Shown: positions 1-9,032 of the stretch, one piece after another
Layout: each line of letters starts with the position of its first letter
How positions within the stretch are numbered: position 1 is the first letter of the stretch
DNA from: JALOOX01 sp964557955
GTDB lineage: Bacteria > Desulfobacterota > Syntrophobacteria > Syntrophobacterales > Syntrophobacteraceae
Direction: 5' to 3'
Assembly (NCBI GenBank): GCA_964557955.1
Contig: CAZLCS010000026.1
Span: 1 to 64,000 of the forward strand
DNA length: 64,000 nucleotides
The notes under the pieces: model-generated
Told to the model about the DNA's origin: nothing
The model's input: the letters and a program-made list of their open reading frames with translations, nothing else
Database searches by the model: none
Position numbers and translations under genes: made by a program

Positions 1-55
1 AAAGATTGCCGGCATGACGAGCGGCGAAATGGACATCTTTTTCTGTGGAGGTGTA
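1..55 (+). repeat. Dispersed repeat, copy A (cut by window edge)
   Basis: These 55 bases match the reverse complement of 54259-54313 at 52 of 55 positions. The shared core contains GCCGGCATGACGAGCGGC. Copy A is probably longer and cut by the window edge. The style recalls the dispersed GC-rich intergenic repeats found in many proteobacteria. No gene is recognised in 56-212. Confidence 0.75.
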
Positions 56-212
56 ATGAGTGCATCCTGCGATGGCAGTTCATGATCCCGCTCGCCGAGG
101 GGGACGTCTTCGAGGATCATGTCAGGAAACCGGGCCGAAGCCTTCATGCCAATGGCTGACGGCTGGCTGTTGAGGTCTTGATTCAGACCTGCGACGACTG
201 AGGATAAGACGT

Positions 213-998
213 ATGTCATTATTCTTCCAGGTGCTGGCCAGCGGTTCCAAAGGGAATGCGACCCTGATCTGCAGTGAGCGGACCCGCATCCTGGTGGACG
301 CCGGATTGAGCGCTAAAGAGCTCTCCCGGCGGCTCGATCAAACCCCTGTAAAACCGAACCAGCTGGACGGCCTCATCCTGAGCCACGAGCATCAGGATCA
401 TGTCCGGGGCTGCGGAACCCTCAGTCGTCGTTACGGTTTCCCGGTTTTCCTCAGCCGAGGCACCCTGGAGAATCTGCCCTCCCAGGTCGGCACCCTCCCT
501 CATCGCCAGATCTTCCAGTCGGGGAACGGCTTCACCATTGGTGACCTGTTGATTCACCCGTTTTCCATTTCCCACGATGCCCGGGAACCGGCGGGTTTTG
601 TCGTCGAACACAATGGATGCCGCCTGGGCATCTGCACGGATCTGGGCGTCGCCACCGAGCTTGTCAAGACGCGTCTGTCAGGGTGTCATGGCCTGGTCCT
701 CGAAGCGAACCACGATATGCAGCTGCTCGTCGAAGGCCCCTACCCCTGGGAGCTCAAACAGCGCATCCGAAGCCGCCACGGGCACCTCTCCAACGAGGAC
801 TCCTTCGCTCTCCTGGAAATCCTGCATCACGTCCACCTGCGGGCGGTGGTCTTCGCCCATCTCAGTGAAGTGAACAACAACCCGCAGCTTGTGGCCGACA
901 GCATCCGCAGCCTCCAGGACAAAGACCAGTGGTGTGACGTGAGCTTCCAGATCGGCCTTCAGCACACCGTCGCTTGCGGCATCGAGCTCACCATGTGA
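213..998 (+). CDS. MBL-fold metallohydrolase, WalJ/YycJ-like
   Basis: This is a 261-residue metallo-beta-lactamase-fold hydrolase, the usual length for the WalJ/YycJ group of cytoplasmic MBL proteins. The N-terminal ASGSKGNATL stretch is typical of that group. The metal-binding signature SHEHQDH lies near residues 57-63, and a downstream SHDAREPAGF region and a C-terminal FAHLSEVNN segment supply the further histidines expected. In Firmicutes such proteins are linked to cell-wall or DNA-replication control and resemble 5' exonucleases; the role in Gram-negatives is not settled. It stands alone on the plus strand, converging toward the MFS gene. The family call is firm, the substrate unknown. 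Confidence 0.85.
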   Translation: MSLFFQVLASGSKGNATLICSERTRILVDAGLSAKELSRRLDQTPVKPNQLDGLILSHEHQDHVRGCGTLSRRYGFPVFLSRGTLENLPSQVGTLPHRQIFQSGNGFTIGDLLIHPFSISHDAREPAGFVVEHNGCRLGICTDLGVATELVKTRLSGCHGLVLEANHDMQLLVEGPYPWELKQRIRSRHGHLSNEDSFALLEILHHVHLRAVVFAHLSEVNNNPQLVADSIRSLQDKDQWCDVSFQIGLQHTVACGIELTM

Positions 999-1083
999 TC
1001 CTCACCACCCCCTCAAGACCCCCTGTGAACTCTGCTTCCATGCTGGCCTGGAATTGGACGGCACACGTGAGGCGAGTTGGCGC

Positions 1084-1254
1084 ATGAATCTCTGGGCCAA
1101 GCTGCGGATCCTGCGGCGCTTCCTGAACAGGGAGTTCCGCGCCAAGGTCTATTTTGATCCTGAATCCGGAAGGCCGGCCGTCGTGGATTTCGACCATGGA
1201 ATCCTCTGGTCGATGGCAGGCAGGGGATCGACGAGGCAGATCGCACAGGCATGA
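1084..1254 (+). CDS. Small hypothetical protein
   Basis: A possible 56-residue basic protein (MNLWAKLRILRRFLNREF...) that ends nine bases before the convergent MFS gene. The third codon positions are GC-rich like neighbouring real genes, and a GAGG lies about 12 bases before the ATG. A longer reading from 1054 exists but has no better ribosome site. There is no recognisable domain. It could equally be chance coding in a 260-base gap. Confidence 0.4.
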   Translation: MNLWAKLRILRRFLNREFRAKVYFDPESGRPAVVDFDHGILWSMAGRGSTRQIAQA

Positions 1255-1262
1255 AGCATCGG

Positions 1263-2624
1263 CTACTGAGAAACACCGGAGGATGAAGCCGAACACCCGG
1301 CGGCAACCTCTTGCGCCACATACTGCCGGCAGCGGCTGTCCCTGGTCAGAGCGGCAGCCGCCACGGCGAGAACCAGCCACGCCATCGTCAACAGGAAGCC
1401 AGAGCGATAAGCATCCAGATCGTAAACACGAACACCGTTTTCCAGGGCGCCATTCCAGTGCAGGTCCAGGACCAGGCCGATGGCCGGCTGCAGGAGCATG
1501 GGGCCTGACATGGCTCCCACGTTGCACACTCCCGAAACCGTGCCTGCCAGCTCGGCGGGGACGGATTCCTTGGCGAATGCAAAACCAATGATGACCGCTC
1601 CACAGGCCATCCCTGCCAGAGTCCCGAGAATCACGAAAGCCCAGAGAGGCAGCGAGGGAAGGTAGATAGCACCACCCCAGCCGATGACTGCCATACTGAT
1701 TGCCGTCACATAGACGGTCTTTCGTCGCCCGCATCTTTCAGAAACGCCCCCAATGAGAGGCCCGGCGAACGCCCAGGCCAGCATGATGGTGGAGGTCACT
1801 ACCGCGCTTTCCGAGGGATTGAGTCCATATCGAACTGCCAGGTAGGGCACGCCCCACAGACCGCAGAACGCCAGCACTCCGCCCACCTGAGCACCCTGAG
1901 CAACAGCTAGGAGCAGTGTATTTCGATATCCGAGCACCCGGGCGAGACCGCCCACGAGCCGTCCCGGTCTCTGACCTTCTGAAACCGCCGGGGCGAAGGA
2001 GGCATAGCCTCTCTCCGAGGGATCATCTCGAACAACCAGCCAGATGGCGACCGCGATGCCAGCTGAGAAGAGGCTCATGACCAGCATGACCTGGCGCCAG
2101 CCCATCCACTCGACGAGCAGCCGCAATGGAAGGCCGGCGGAAACAGCGCCTGCCACGCCACACAGCAGAGCCACCCCGGTGACAAGAGAAAAACGCTCGG
2201 GGGGAAACCAATGGATGGCAAGTTTCATGAGTGCGATCCAGGCCACGGCCACCGATCCGCCTATGAGAAGTCTCCCCAAATTGGCAAGAGCCAGGTGTTG
2301 GGCCAGCGAAAAACCGAGCGCTCCGATCCCAGCCACCAGAGCCCCCGCAGCCAGGAGTCTTCGAGATCCGAGACGGTCTGCCAGAATCCCGGTGGGAATC
2401 TGCATGGCTACATAACTGTAGAAGTAAAAGGCGGAAAAATTCCCCAGAGAGGTGGCACCGATGTGGAAATCGCTCATGAGCTGATCCGTCATGACGGCAG
2501 GGGCAACTCGCTGGTAAAACCCGGTGAAGTAAAGCAGAGCACCGAGTCCCCAGACGAGCCAGGAGAGCCGCAAGGGCGGGTGGGCAGGCGAGTTCATGAA
2601 CGGTTCATTTCTCTCCAATGGCAC
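1263..2624 (-). CDS. MFS transporter
   Basis: A roughly 450-residue integral membrane protein with about 12 hydrophobic segments, typical of the major facilitator superfamily in the inner membrane. The first half has the MFS loop pattern GILADRLGSRRLL after the second helix, and the second half has GGVSERCGRRKTVY after the eighth, so both symmetry-related halves are present. The overall look is of the organic-anion or nitrate-type porter group, but no substrate can be assigned. The frame opens at a GTG (2624); the ATG at 2597 is also possible, and neither has an ideally spaced ribosome site. It is transcribed alone. Confidence 0.85.
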   Translation of the reverse strand: MPLERNEPFMNSPAHPPLRLSWLVWGLGALLYFTGFYQRVAPAVMTDQLMSDFHIGATSLGNFSAFYFYSYVAMQIPTGILADRLGSRRLLAAGALVAGIGALGFSLAQHLALANLGRLLIGGSVAVAWIALMKLAIHWFPPERFSLVTGVALLCGVAGAVSAGLPLRLLVEWMGWRQVMLVMSLFSAGIAVAIWLVVRDDPSERGYASFAPAVSEGQRPGRLVGGLARVLGYRNTLLLAVAQGAQVGGVLAFCGLWGVPYLAVRYGLNPSESAVVTSTIMLAWAFAGPLIGGVSERCGRRKTVYVTAISMAVIGWGGAIYLPSLPLWAFVILGTLAGMACGAVIIGFAFAKESVPAELAGTVSGVCNVGAMSGPMLLQPAIGLVLDLHWNGALENGVRVYDLDAYRSGFLLTMAWLVLAVAAAALTRDSRCRQYVAQEVAAGCSASSSGVSQ

Positions 2625-2875
2625 TGAATCATCTCGTTTGCGACCAGCGGGCTGAAGAAGTGCGGCAGACTTTCAGGCAGACAATCCACACCAAGGACAA
2701 TAGCACACGTTCAATGCAGGAGTAATCACCAAAAAGCCTTCCAAATCCTGGTTGGTCTCTCCTCCGAGCAAGGGGATGCCGTACCATGACATCCTTGGAT
2801 CGACTCCGTTTCCTGTTTATCTTCAAGGATGATGATAAGATCCCGGATGATCATCCGGAAACAGGGAGCGAGAAG

Positions 2876-3052
2876 ATGACCACTCTAAAATATATGGGCG
2901 AATATGTTATCGATTCCACTGGACCTCTGCGGAAGATACGGCTCCCCGACGGACTCTATGTCGTGGGGGAACAGATGCTGATTGCGGTGGACAGTGATAG
3001 CGAAGCCGACGAGATCATCGAGGAACTGAAGGACGAGTACGGTGTTTCCTGA
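2876..3052 (+). CDS. Small acidic hypothetical protein
   Basis: A 58-residue protein starting MTTLKYMGEYV and ending EELKDEYGVS. The ATG at 2876 is chosen because GGGAGCGAGAAG precedes it at good spacing; an in-frame upstream start at 2786 lacks this. The C-terminal 20 residues are strongly acidic and probably helical. The family is not recognised. Its stop codon directly abuts the stop of the convergent lipocalin gene. Confidence 0.55.
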   Translation: MTTLKYMGEYVIDSTGPLRKIRLPDGLYVVGEQMLIAVDSDSEADEIIEELKDEYGVS

Positions 3053-3613
3053 TCACCGTTCCCGGCCGGTTCTGGAGCGGAGCAACCGTTTCGTGTCGAA
3101 ACCGAGCTTATCGGCGATCCTTACGAGATGGGCGTAGGTGGCATCATCCATCTCGGGCGACCTGGAAAGAATCCACAGGTACCGACGATTCGGATGACCG
3201 ACAATGGCGTGCTGATAATCCCGATCAATGTGGAAAATCCAGTATTTTCCCTTGGACAGAAACGGGAAGAGGCGCGAAAACCAGTTGTCAAAGACAACCT
3301 CGAGCTTGGAGCCGTTAACCCTGTCTACGACTGTTGCAGTCCCTGTGGCTGATTTGTTCATCCCCTTGTCGGTGGCGCATTCGTTATGAACGGTTACCTT
3401 TTCAGCATCGACCAGTGTGTAGTCTGCCCAGGAATGGGTGCATCCCCGCTGGAACCACATGGGCAAGCGCGCGATTTCATACCACTTGCCCATGTACCGC
3501 TCCAGATTCACCCATGGTGTGGGTTCCGGGATCGCACTCTCAGTAGCGCCGGGAGCGGCAAAGAATGATAGAAGCCATGCCGCCAAAAGTGCTGTAGCCA
3601 GTATCCCATTCAT
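3053..3613 (-). CDS. Lipocalin family protein, Blc-like
   Basis: A 186-residue exported lipocalin. Residues 1-24 form a signal sequence ending in an Ala-rich stretch without a clear lipobox cysteine, so it may be periplasmic rather than a lipoprotein. The lipocalin signature YMGKWYEIARLP follows at about residues 40-51, and the barrel end YLWILSRSPEM and a C-terminal helix match bacterial Blc. Blc proteins bind lysophospholipids or fatty acids and are linked to envelope stress. A strong GGGAGGTGAGGG ribosome site precedes the ATG. It is single-gene, with about 190 bases upstream that contain no other gene. Confidence 0.9.
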   Translation of the reverse strand: MNGILATALLAAWLLSFFAAPGATESAIPEPTPWVNLERYMGKWYEIARLPMWFQRGCTHSWADYTLVDAEKVTVHNECATDKGMNKSATGTATVVDRVNGSKLEVVFDNWFSRLFPFLSKGKYWIFHIDRDYQHAIVGHPNRRYLWILSRSPEMDDATYAHLVRIADKLGFDTKRLLRSRTGRER

Positions 3614-3805
3614 GATTCCCTCACCTCCCGAGTCAAGCAGCTAACAGACGTGTGAACTCTTCTGCTCGGGCACACCACCCGGTGGTCGGATAATCGGTCG
3701 CCATCCTCGCCGGAGCTCACAAAGTTCAGGTCTAATCTGCAGGTCCTCGCCGTTGATTCCCGATCCGATGGGGTCAAACATGGGGGCGACGCCCTGACAA
3801 AAGGC

Positions 3806-4582
3806 TTATCGGTGTTTCCACCGTGGAGCGCGCTTGTCGATGAAAGCGTTCATCCCTTCCCGGGCATCGTCCACCATGCAGTTCATGGCGATGACTTCCT
3901 TGGCGTAGCCGTATGCCGACTCCTCGGACAGGTCGACCTGCTCGTAAAAGGCCCGCTTGCCGAGAGCCAGGGTGTACCCGCTGAACTGTGCAATCTCCAA
4001 GGCCCAGTTACGGGCGGCTTCGTCCAGCTGATCGGCCGGGACGATGCGGTTCAGGAGACCAAACTGCTCAGCCTCTTCAGCTGAGACGAATCGCCCTGTA
4101 AGCAGCATGTCCAGGGCGCGCCGACGGCCGATGACGCGCACCAACGGAACCATGGGCGTTGTGCAGAACAGGCCGATCTTCACTCCGGGCGTGGCAAAGC
4201 GTGCAGCGGGTTCTGCGATGGCGAGGTCGCAGGCGGCAACCAACTGGCAGCCGGCCGCAGTAGCGATTCCGCGGACCTGGGCAATGACAGGCTGCGGAAG
4301 TTGATGGAGTCGGAGCATCATCCGATTGCACGTGGAGAAAATACTCCGCAGGTAGGCTGCCTCGCTGCTGTGGGCCGCCATCTCCTTGATGTCATGCCCG
4401 GCACTGAAGACGGGGCCGTTGGCGCGGATGACCAGTACCCGGATTTCATGATCAGCTTCGACCTCATCCAGCTTTCGCGTAATCTCCCTCATCACATCCA
4501 ACCCGAGAGCGTTGCGCTTGTCGGGACGATTCAGCGTGAGCCAGGCCAGGGGGTATTCCTTCTCAAGCAAAACGGCATCCAT
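3806..4582 (-). CDS. Crotonase-fold protein, ECHDC3-like
   Basis: A 258-residue enoyl-CoA hydratase/isomerase superfamily protein. The CoA/oxyanion segment PVFSAGHDIKEM is at about residues 58-68 and AAGCQLVAACDLAIA at about 109-123. It matches the ECHDC3 subgroup best (SAGHD, FATPG, GLFCTTP). The two catalytic glutamates of true crotonase appear replaced, by Gln at about 113 and Gly at about 133, so classic hydratase activity is doubtful; this is read from alignment by eye. GGAAGGAGAG gives a strong ribosome site. It starts 18 bases after the GlnD paralogue and is probably cotranscribed with it. Confidence 0.85.
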   Translation of the reverse strand: MDAVLLEKEYPLAWLTLNRPDKRNALGLDVMREITRKLDEVEADHEIRVLVIRANGPVFSAGHDIKEMAAHSSEAAYLRSIFSTCNRMMLRLHQLPQPVIAQVRGIATAAGCQLVAACDLAIAEPAARFATPGVKIGLFCTTPMVPLVRVIGRRRALDMLLTGRFVSAEEAEQFGLLNRIVPADQLDEAARNWALEIAQFSGYTLALGKRAFYEQVDLSEESAYGYAKEVIAMNCMVDDAREGMNAFIDKRAPRWKHR

Positions 4583-4600
4583 TGTTCTCTCCTTCCATTG

Positions 4601-7186
4601 CTAACATTCCCGTGCGGGTCCATCCAGCCAGAAGCACAGGGCGTGCTTGATCTCGTCGATCTGCTCGGGGTCGGACACCTTATTTCCATCGTGGGTCCGA
4701 ATGTAGAAAACGTCCGCCACTTGATCGACCTTGGTGGTGATTTTGGCGATAAAGATGCGGATCTGCAGATCCAGGAGAGTCCGGCTGATGTTATAGAGGA
4801 GGCCGATACGGTCAGTGGTGTAGACTTCAAGGATCGTATATTTCGCTGACGATTCGTTGTCGATAAAGATCTTGCTGGGAGACACCCGCATGGAAACCTG
4901 AGTGGGGGGGCGGCTCGCGGCATGGGCGGCGATTCGGTAGTCCAGGGCCATCTTTCCCTGGAGCAGCCGCCTCATGTCATCCTGAATTGCTTCCCATTCC
5001 CGATCTCCCAAACGGCCTTCAGGCAGGCGGCATTGGAAAACCAGGAGCGTCATGCCGTTGTTCATGGTGAACACCTGGGCGCCCAGGATATTCATGTCAT
5101 GAAGGCTCAGGATGCCGGCCGATCGTGCAAGAAGTCCCGGAGTATCCCAGCTCACCACAGTGATCTCCACATTGTCGTCCTCCGGCAGAAACTCAGCCAC
5201 GAGCGTCTCCTCAGAATGCTGAAGCTTCCATTGGAGCCGCAAATGTCGGGCGATGGACCCCGGAGACATGGCGAGAAGGTAACGGGGAGCCAGCTGTGAA
5301 AAGTGTTCCTCAAGTTGGACTGCGTTCATGAGGTCCGACACCTCACTTTCGACCTGGGCTCGAATCTGGGCGATCTTCTCCGTGATCGCCTGCTGGCTGG
5401 GTTCTCCCTTTTCCAGGAGATGGTAGATCTTTTCATGCAAAGCGAGCACGGGAGTGTCTCGATACTTTTGCAGGGCCTTGGGCCCCGTGGCCGCCATGTC
5501 GGCGAAGCTCAGCAGAAGAAGCTGATCCAGGTTCTCCGGGGTGCGGACCACCAGGGCGCAATGCGCCAGCATTTCCTCGTCGGAAAGGTCTCGCAGCGAA
5601 GCACTGTCCACGAGGAGGAGATGCTGTGCCACAAGAAACTGAATCGTATCCGACTGGTCGGGCTCCAGGCCGAGGCGTTGTGTCATGGAGGGGATCATGG
5701 CTCCTCCTTTGAGCGCATGGCCTTTGCCCGCAGCTTTGCCGACGTCATGCAGGAGTCCCGCCAGGTAGAGGCAGACGGGGTCTCCGATGCGCCTGGCCAC
5801 GGCAGTGAGCTCGGGCTCCTCGCTTTCGTATTGACCCAGCATGGTCTCCTTCAGGATCCTCAGGGTTCGAAGATGGTGCTCGTGAACGGGATAGACATGA
5901 AAGGCATCGTGCTGGACCTGGCCATGGACTGCGGCAACCTCGGGAAAAATGGCGGCGAAAAGCCCCAGGTCATAGAAACGTCGGAGCGCCGGGAGGTCGG
6001 GGCTGTCCGACCGAATGAGCTGCAGAAGCTCAGCCTTCAGACTGTCATCACCCCCTTCGACGTTCAGCACACTGCAATGGTGTCGAATCCATTGCCGGGT
6101 CATGTTGGCAAAAGTCGCAGCGTGCTCGGCGGCCAGGACGAAGAGATGCACCAGGTTGGAGGCTGTTGCCGGGTATCGATCCGGCTGCACGAAGATCCTC
6201 CGGCCCCGCAGAACGACACCGTCCTCCAGCGGTTTGGCTTCTTCCTCCAGGGGGTATTGGGCTTCTTCCCGGATCTCGTCCAGTCGGTCCCAGAATTCCT
6301 GTGCTATATTGGAGACCCCGTGAAATAGTTGATAGTTGTTCTGCATGAACGTTTCGACAGGGAGGTACCCGGGCCGCCCCGAATATCCGAGCATGCCGGC
6401 GAGTGTCTCCTGATCTTCGAACCGCAGAGTTGTGGCTGACAGGCCGTCCATCGACTGAAGGATATTGAGCAGCTGGGTGTACGTCCTGTCGGCCTGTTGC
6501 AAAAACTCAACCTCCTGGCGGTTCAGATATCCTCGAAAAATGGCGTCCTCGAAAGTGCGGATATTCGAGGTGATGCGGCAGGCTGCACGGATGCTCGTGA
6601 TCTCGGCGATTCCTCCCGGGTTGCCCTCGAGGTCGGGCTCGAGCCAGCTTTCTGTCTGCTCGAGTTTGAGCCGGCGCTCCGCCACCCCGTGGCGAAGCCG
6701 TGCGAGCAAATCCTCCTGGTGAGATTCAGTATGGTCTTCGATCAATTTGTCCATCTCGTCAACCAACTGGCGATTTCCGGAGATGTAGCGCATTTCAATC
6801 AGCTTCACCAACAGGCTGAAATCGCCTGCAGCTTTCTCCATCAATTCGACGGGTGTCCCCGTCAAAGTTTGAAGAGCCCACCCGGAATCCCTCAACGGTG
6901 CAAGGATTTCGTCAATGTGCTCATCGTTCCACACGCCCTTTTCGCGGCCCAGGAAAAGAATGGGGACCCGTTGGTTGACGCCGATGAGTCCGCGTCCAAA
7001 GCTGCCGATGGCCACTACGGCGCCGCTCGATCGGAACTGGTCCGTATCCAGACGGTTGGCCAGGCGGTTGTATAAAGAGATGATTGCGATTTCAAGGAGG
7101 CTGGTGTGCCGACTCAGGTGGTCTGCCCCATGATCATTCAGCAACTGCTCTCTTTGCTTCTTTAAGGATTCAAACATGCTCACCAT
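4601..7186 (-). CDS. GlnD paralogue with degenerate nucleotidyltransferase site
   Basis: An 861-residue protein with the full GlnD layout: N-terminal nucleotidyltransferase-like domain, HD domain (GLLHDVGKAAGKGH near residue 480) and two C-terminal ACT domains (near 675 and 785). The canonical GlnD NTase motif GGFGRGEL...SDLDLLFL reads GSFGRGLIGVNQRVPILFL here (about 61-79), so both metal-binding aspartates are lost (Arg and Pro instead). The later GGLRD motif is also changed (GGIAE). The HD motif looks intact, so the protein may retain only hydrolytic, PII-deuridylylating or signalling functions. The start is set at 7186 by AAGGAGACAAG; the longer frame to 7303 lacks support. A canonical glnD lies at 15553-18156. 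Confidence 0.85.
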   Translation of the reverse strand: MVSMFESLKKQREQLLNDHGADHLSRHTSLLEIAIISLYNRLANRLDTDQFRSSGAVVAIGSFGRGLIGVNQRVPILFLGREKGVWNDEHIDEILAPLRDSGWALQTLTGTPVELMEKAAGDFSLLVKLIEMRYISGNRQLVDEMDKLIEDHTESHQEDLLARLRHGVAERRLKLEQTESWLEPDLEGNPGGIAEITSIRAACRITSNIRTFEDAIFRGYLNRQEVEFLQQADRTYTQLLNILQSMDGLSATTLRFEDQETLAGMLGYSGRPGYLPVETFMQNNYQLFHGVSNIAQEFWDRLDEIREEAQYPLEEEAKPLEDGVVLRGRRIFVQPDRYPATASNLVHLFVLAAEHAATFANMTRQWIRHHCSVLNVEGGDDSLKAELLQLIRSDSPDLPALRRFYDLGLFAAIFPEVAAVHGQVQHDAFHVYPVHEHHLRTLRILKETMLGQYESEEPELTAVARRIGDPVCLYLAGLLHDVGKAAGKGHALKGGAMIPSMTQRLGLEPDQSDTIQFLVAQHLLLVDSASLRDLSDEEMLAHCALVVRTPENLDQLLLLSFADMAATGPKALQKYRDTPVLALHEKIYHLLEKGEPSQQAITEKIAQIRAQVESEVSDLMNAVQLEEHFSQLAPRYLLAMSPGSIARHLRLQWKLQHSEETLVAEFLPEDDNVEITVVSWDTPGLLARSAGILSLHDMNILGAQVFTMNNGMTLLVFQCRLPEGRLGDREWEAIQDDMRRLLQGKMALDYRIAAHAASRPPTQVSMRVSPSKIFIDNESSAKYTILEVYTTDRIGLLYNISRTLLDLQIRIFIAKITTKVDQVADVFYIRTHDGNKVSDPEQIDEIKHALCFWLDGPAREC

Positions 7187-7405
7187 CTTGTCTCCTTCGA
7201 TTGGAACCCTTCCGAGTGAATGCAGGATAAATGGAACCACAGCGGGCCATGCACATGAGGTGAGGGCAAGGACGAGCCAGGACCTCGCCATCATGCAGAA
7301 CATTCTCGTTCGCCGGCAACCAGTTTCTTGACCTATTTTTTAAAAATGAGTATTCCTCTCCAGGTTTCAAGCGGATTTTTCCACATTTTACAAGGAGTTT
7401 TTCTC

Positions 7406-8053
7406 TTGATCGCGATCCTTGATTATCGGGCCGGGAATCTTACCAGTGTGGAGCGTGCATTGAAACACCTGGGTTTCCCTTGTGAGATCACCCACTCACA
7501 CAAGAAGATCGAGCAAGCCGAGCGAATCGTCTTTCCCGGGGTTGGAGCGGCCGGCAAGTCCATGGAGAATCTGAAGAGCCTCGGACTCGATACGGTGCTT
7601 CGCGAACACCTTCGGGCAGGCACGCCCATACTCGGTATCTGTGTCGGTTTGCAGGTGCTCTTCGAATACAGTGAGGAGAACCATAACACCCGGTGTCTCG
7701 GCATTCTGCCGGGAGCGGTGCATCGTTTTCCAGAGGATTTGCGATCTGCTCAGGGAGATCTCCTCAAAATCCCTCATATGGGTTGGAACGAAGTCCGGTT
7801 TGTCATGAACCACCCCGTTTTCGAAGAGGTTCCCCGGGGCAGCGCGTTTTATTTCGTCCACAGCTATTATCCGAAGCCTGCCGACGACAAACTGGTGGCT
7901 GGAATCACGGACTACGGCCTCTCGTTCTGTGCGGCAGTTGCCCGTGCGAACTTGGTTGCCACACAGTTTCATCCGGAGAAGAGCGGACCCCCGGGACTGA
8001 AGATACTGAGCAATTTCTGCAGATGGAACGGCACCTTGCCGGGCGCCGATTGA
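7406..8053 (+). CDS. hisH: Imidazole glycerol phosphate synthase, glutaminase subunit HisH
   Basis: HisH hydrolyses glutamine and passes ammonia to HisF for the imidazole-forming step of histidine synthesis. This 215-residue class I amidotransferase has the N-terminal IAILDYRAGNL, the nucleophile elbow GICVGLQVLF (Cys near residue 79) and the His-Glu pair in QFHPEKSG near the C-terminus. Start is TTG at 7406, placed by CAAGGAG eight bases upstream; a longer frame from 7328 would add a non-homologous leader. It lies nine bases before hisF. The divergent GlnD paralogue shares the upstream region. Confidence 0.93.
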   Translation: MIAILDYRAGNLTSVERALKHLGFPCEITHSHKKIEQAERIVFPGVGAAGKSMENLKSLGLDTVLREHLRAGTPILGICVGLQVLFEYSEENHNTRCLGILPGAVHRFPEDLRSAQGDLLKIPHMGWNEVRFVMNHPVFEEVPRGSAFYFVHSYYPKPADDKLVAGITDYGLSFCAAVARANLVATQFHPEKSGPPGLKILSNFCRWNGTLPGAD

Positions 8054-8062
8054 GAGGAGTCC

Positions 8063-8842
8063 ATGCTGAGCAAACGCATCATCCCCTGCCTGGACGTTCG
8101 CGACGGCCGAACGACCAAGGGGATCAAGTTCAAAGGCAATATCGACATCGGCGACCCGGTGGATATGGGCCGTTTCTACTACGAGGAAGGGGCCGACGAG
8201 ATCGTTTTCTACGACATCACAGCTTCCAGCGACCGGCGGCCTATCATGCTGGACGTTGTGCGCCGGGTCGCCGAGACGATCTTCATCCCCTTTTCCGTGG
8301 GCGGCGGCATTCGGTCCGTTGAAGACATGAGGGATGTTCTCCTGGCCGGCGCAGAAAAAGTGAGCGTCAACTCCGCCGCCGTTCTGAATCCCGACATCAT
8401 CCGTCAGGGAGCCGAGGCTTTCGGAAGCCAGTGTGTGGTCCTTGGCATGGATGTGAAGAAAGTCCCATTGTCTGAAAGGATCCCTTCGGGCTACGAAATG
8501 GTGATCAATGGAGGCCGGACAGCCATGGGCATTGATGCGCTCTGGTGGGCGCAGGAGGCCGAAAGGCTCGGGGCGGGTGAAATCTGTCTCAACTCCATCG
8601 ATGCCGACGGAACCAAAGAAGGCTACGAAATCAACCTCACGCGGCTCATATCATCCCGTGTACGCATTCCAGTCATTGCATCGGGAGGAGCGGGAACTCC
8701 CGAGCATCTTCTGGACGTGCTGAGGGAAGGCCGTGCCGATGCCGCTCTCATCGCTTCCATGGTACACTACGGTACGTACACGATTCGACAGATCAAGGAA
8801 TATCTGCAGGACGGGGGAATCGAGGTGCGAAAGACCTGGTGA
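8063..8842 (+). CDS. hisF: Imidazole glycerol phosphate synthase, cyclase subunit HisF
   Basis: A 259-residue (beta/alpha)8 barrel that makes imidazole glycerol phosphate and AICAR from PRFAR and the ammonia delivered by HisH. Motifs include IIPCLDVRDGR (catalytic Asp near 11), FSVGGGIRS, GAEKVSVNSAA, LNSIDADGT (second catalytic Asp) and VIASGGAG. The segment TTKGIKFKGN replaces the commoner VVKGVNF form, a variant I associate with deltaproteobacterial HisF. It has GAGAGGAG immediately upstream. It is the last his gene here, so the pathway is scattered. Confidence 0.94.
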   Translation: MLSKRIIPCLDVRDGRTTKGIKFKGNIDIGDPVDMGRFYYEEGADEIVFYDITASSDRRPIMLDVVRRVAETIFIPFSVGGGIRSVEDMRDVLLAGAEKVSVNSAAVLNPDIIRQGAEAFGSQCVVLGMDVKKVPLSERIPSGYEMVINGGRTAMGIDALWWAQEAERLGAGEICLNSIDADGTKEGYEINLTRLISSRVRIPVIASGGAGTPEHLLDVLREGRADAALIASMVHYGTYTIRQIKEYLQDGGIEVRKTW

Positions 8843-9032
8843 GTCCCGTGCCCGCGCCCCGCTTCTCTTCTTCGTAGCCCCTTTTGAAGAGATCTTCCTC
8901 GTCCGGCGCGAGCGTTCTCAAAAGCTCCAGGAATTCACCCCCATGGATACGCTTTAAGGCATGCCGAGGAATAGACGACTCGCTGATCCCAGCTCCTGAT
9001 ATGGAAAGGCCAACTCAAACGGAGGTCAAACG

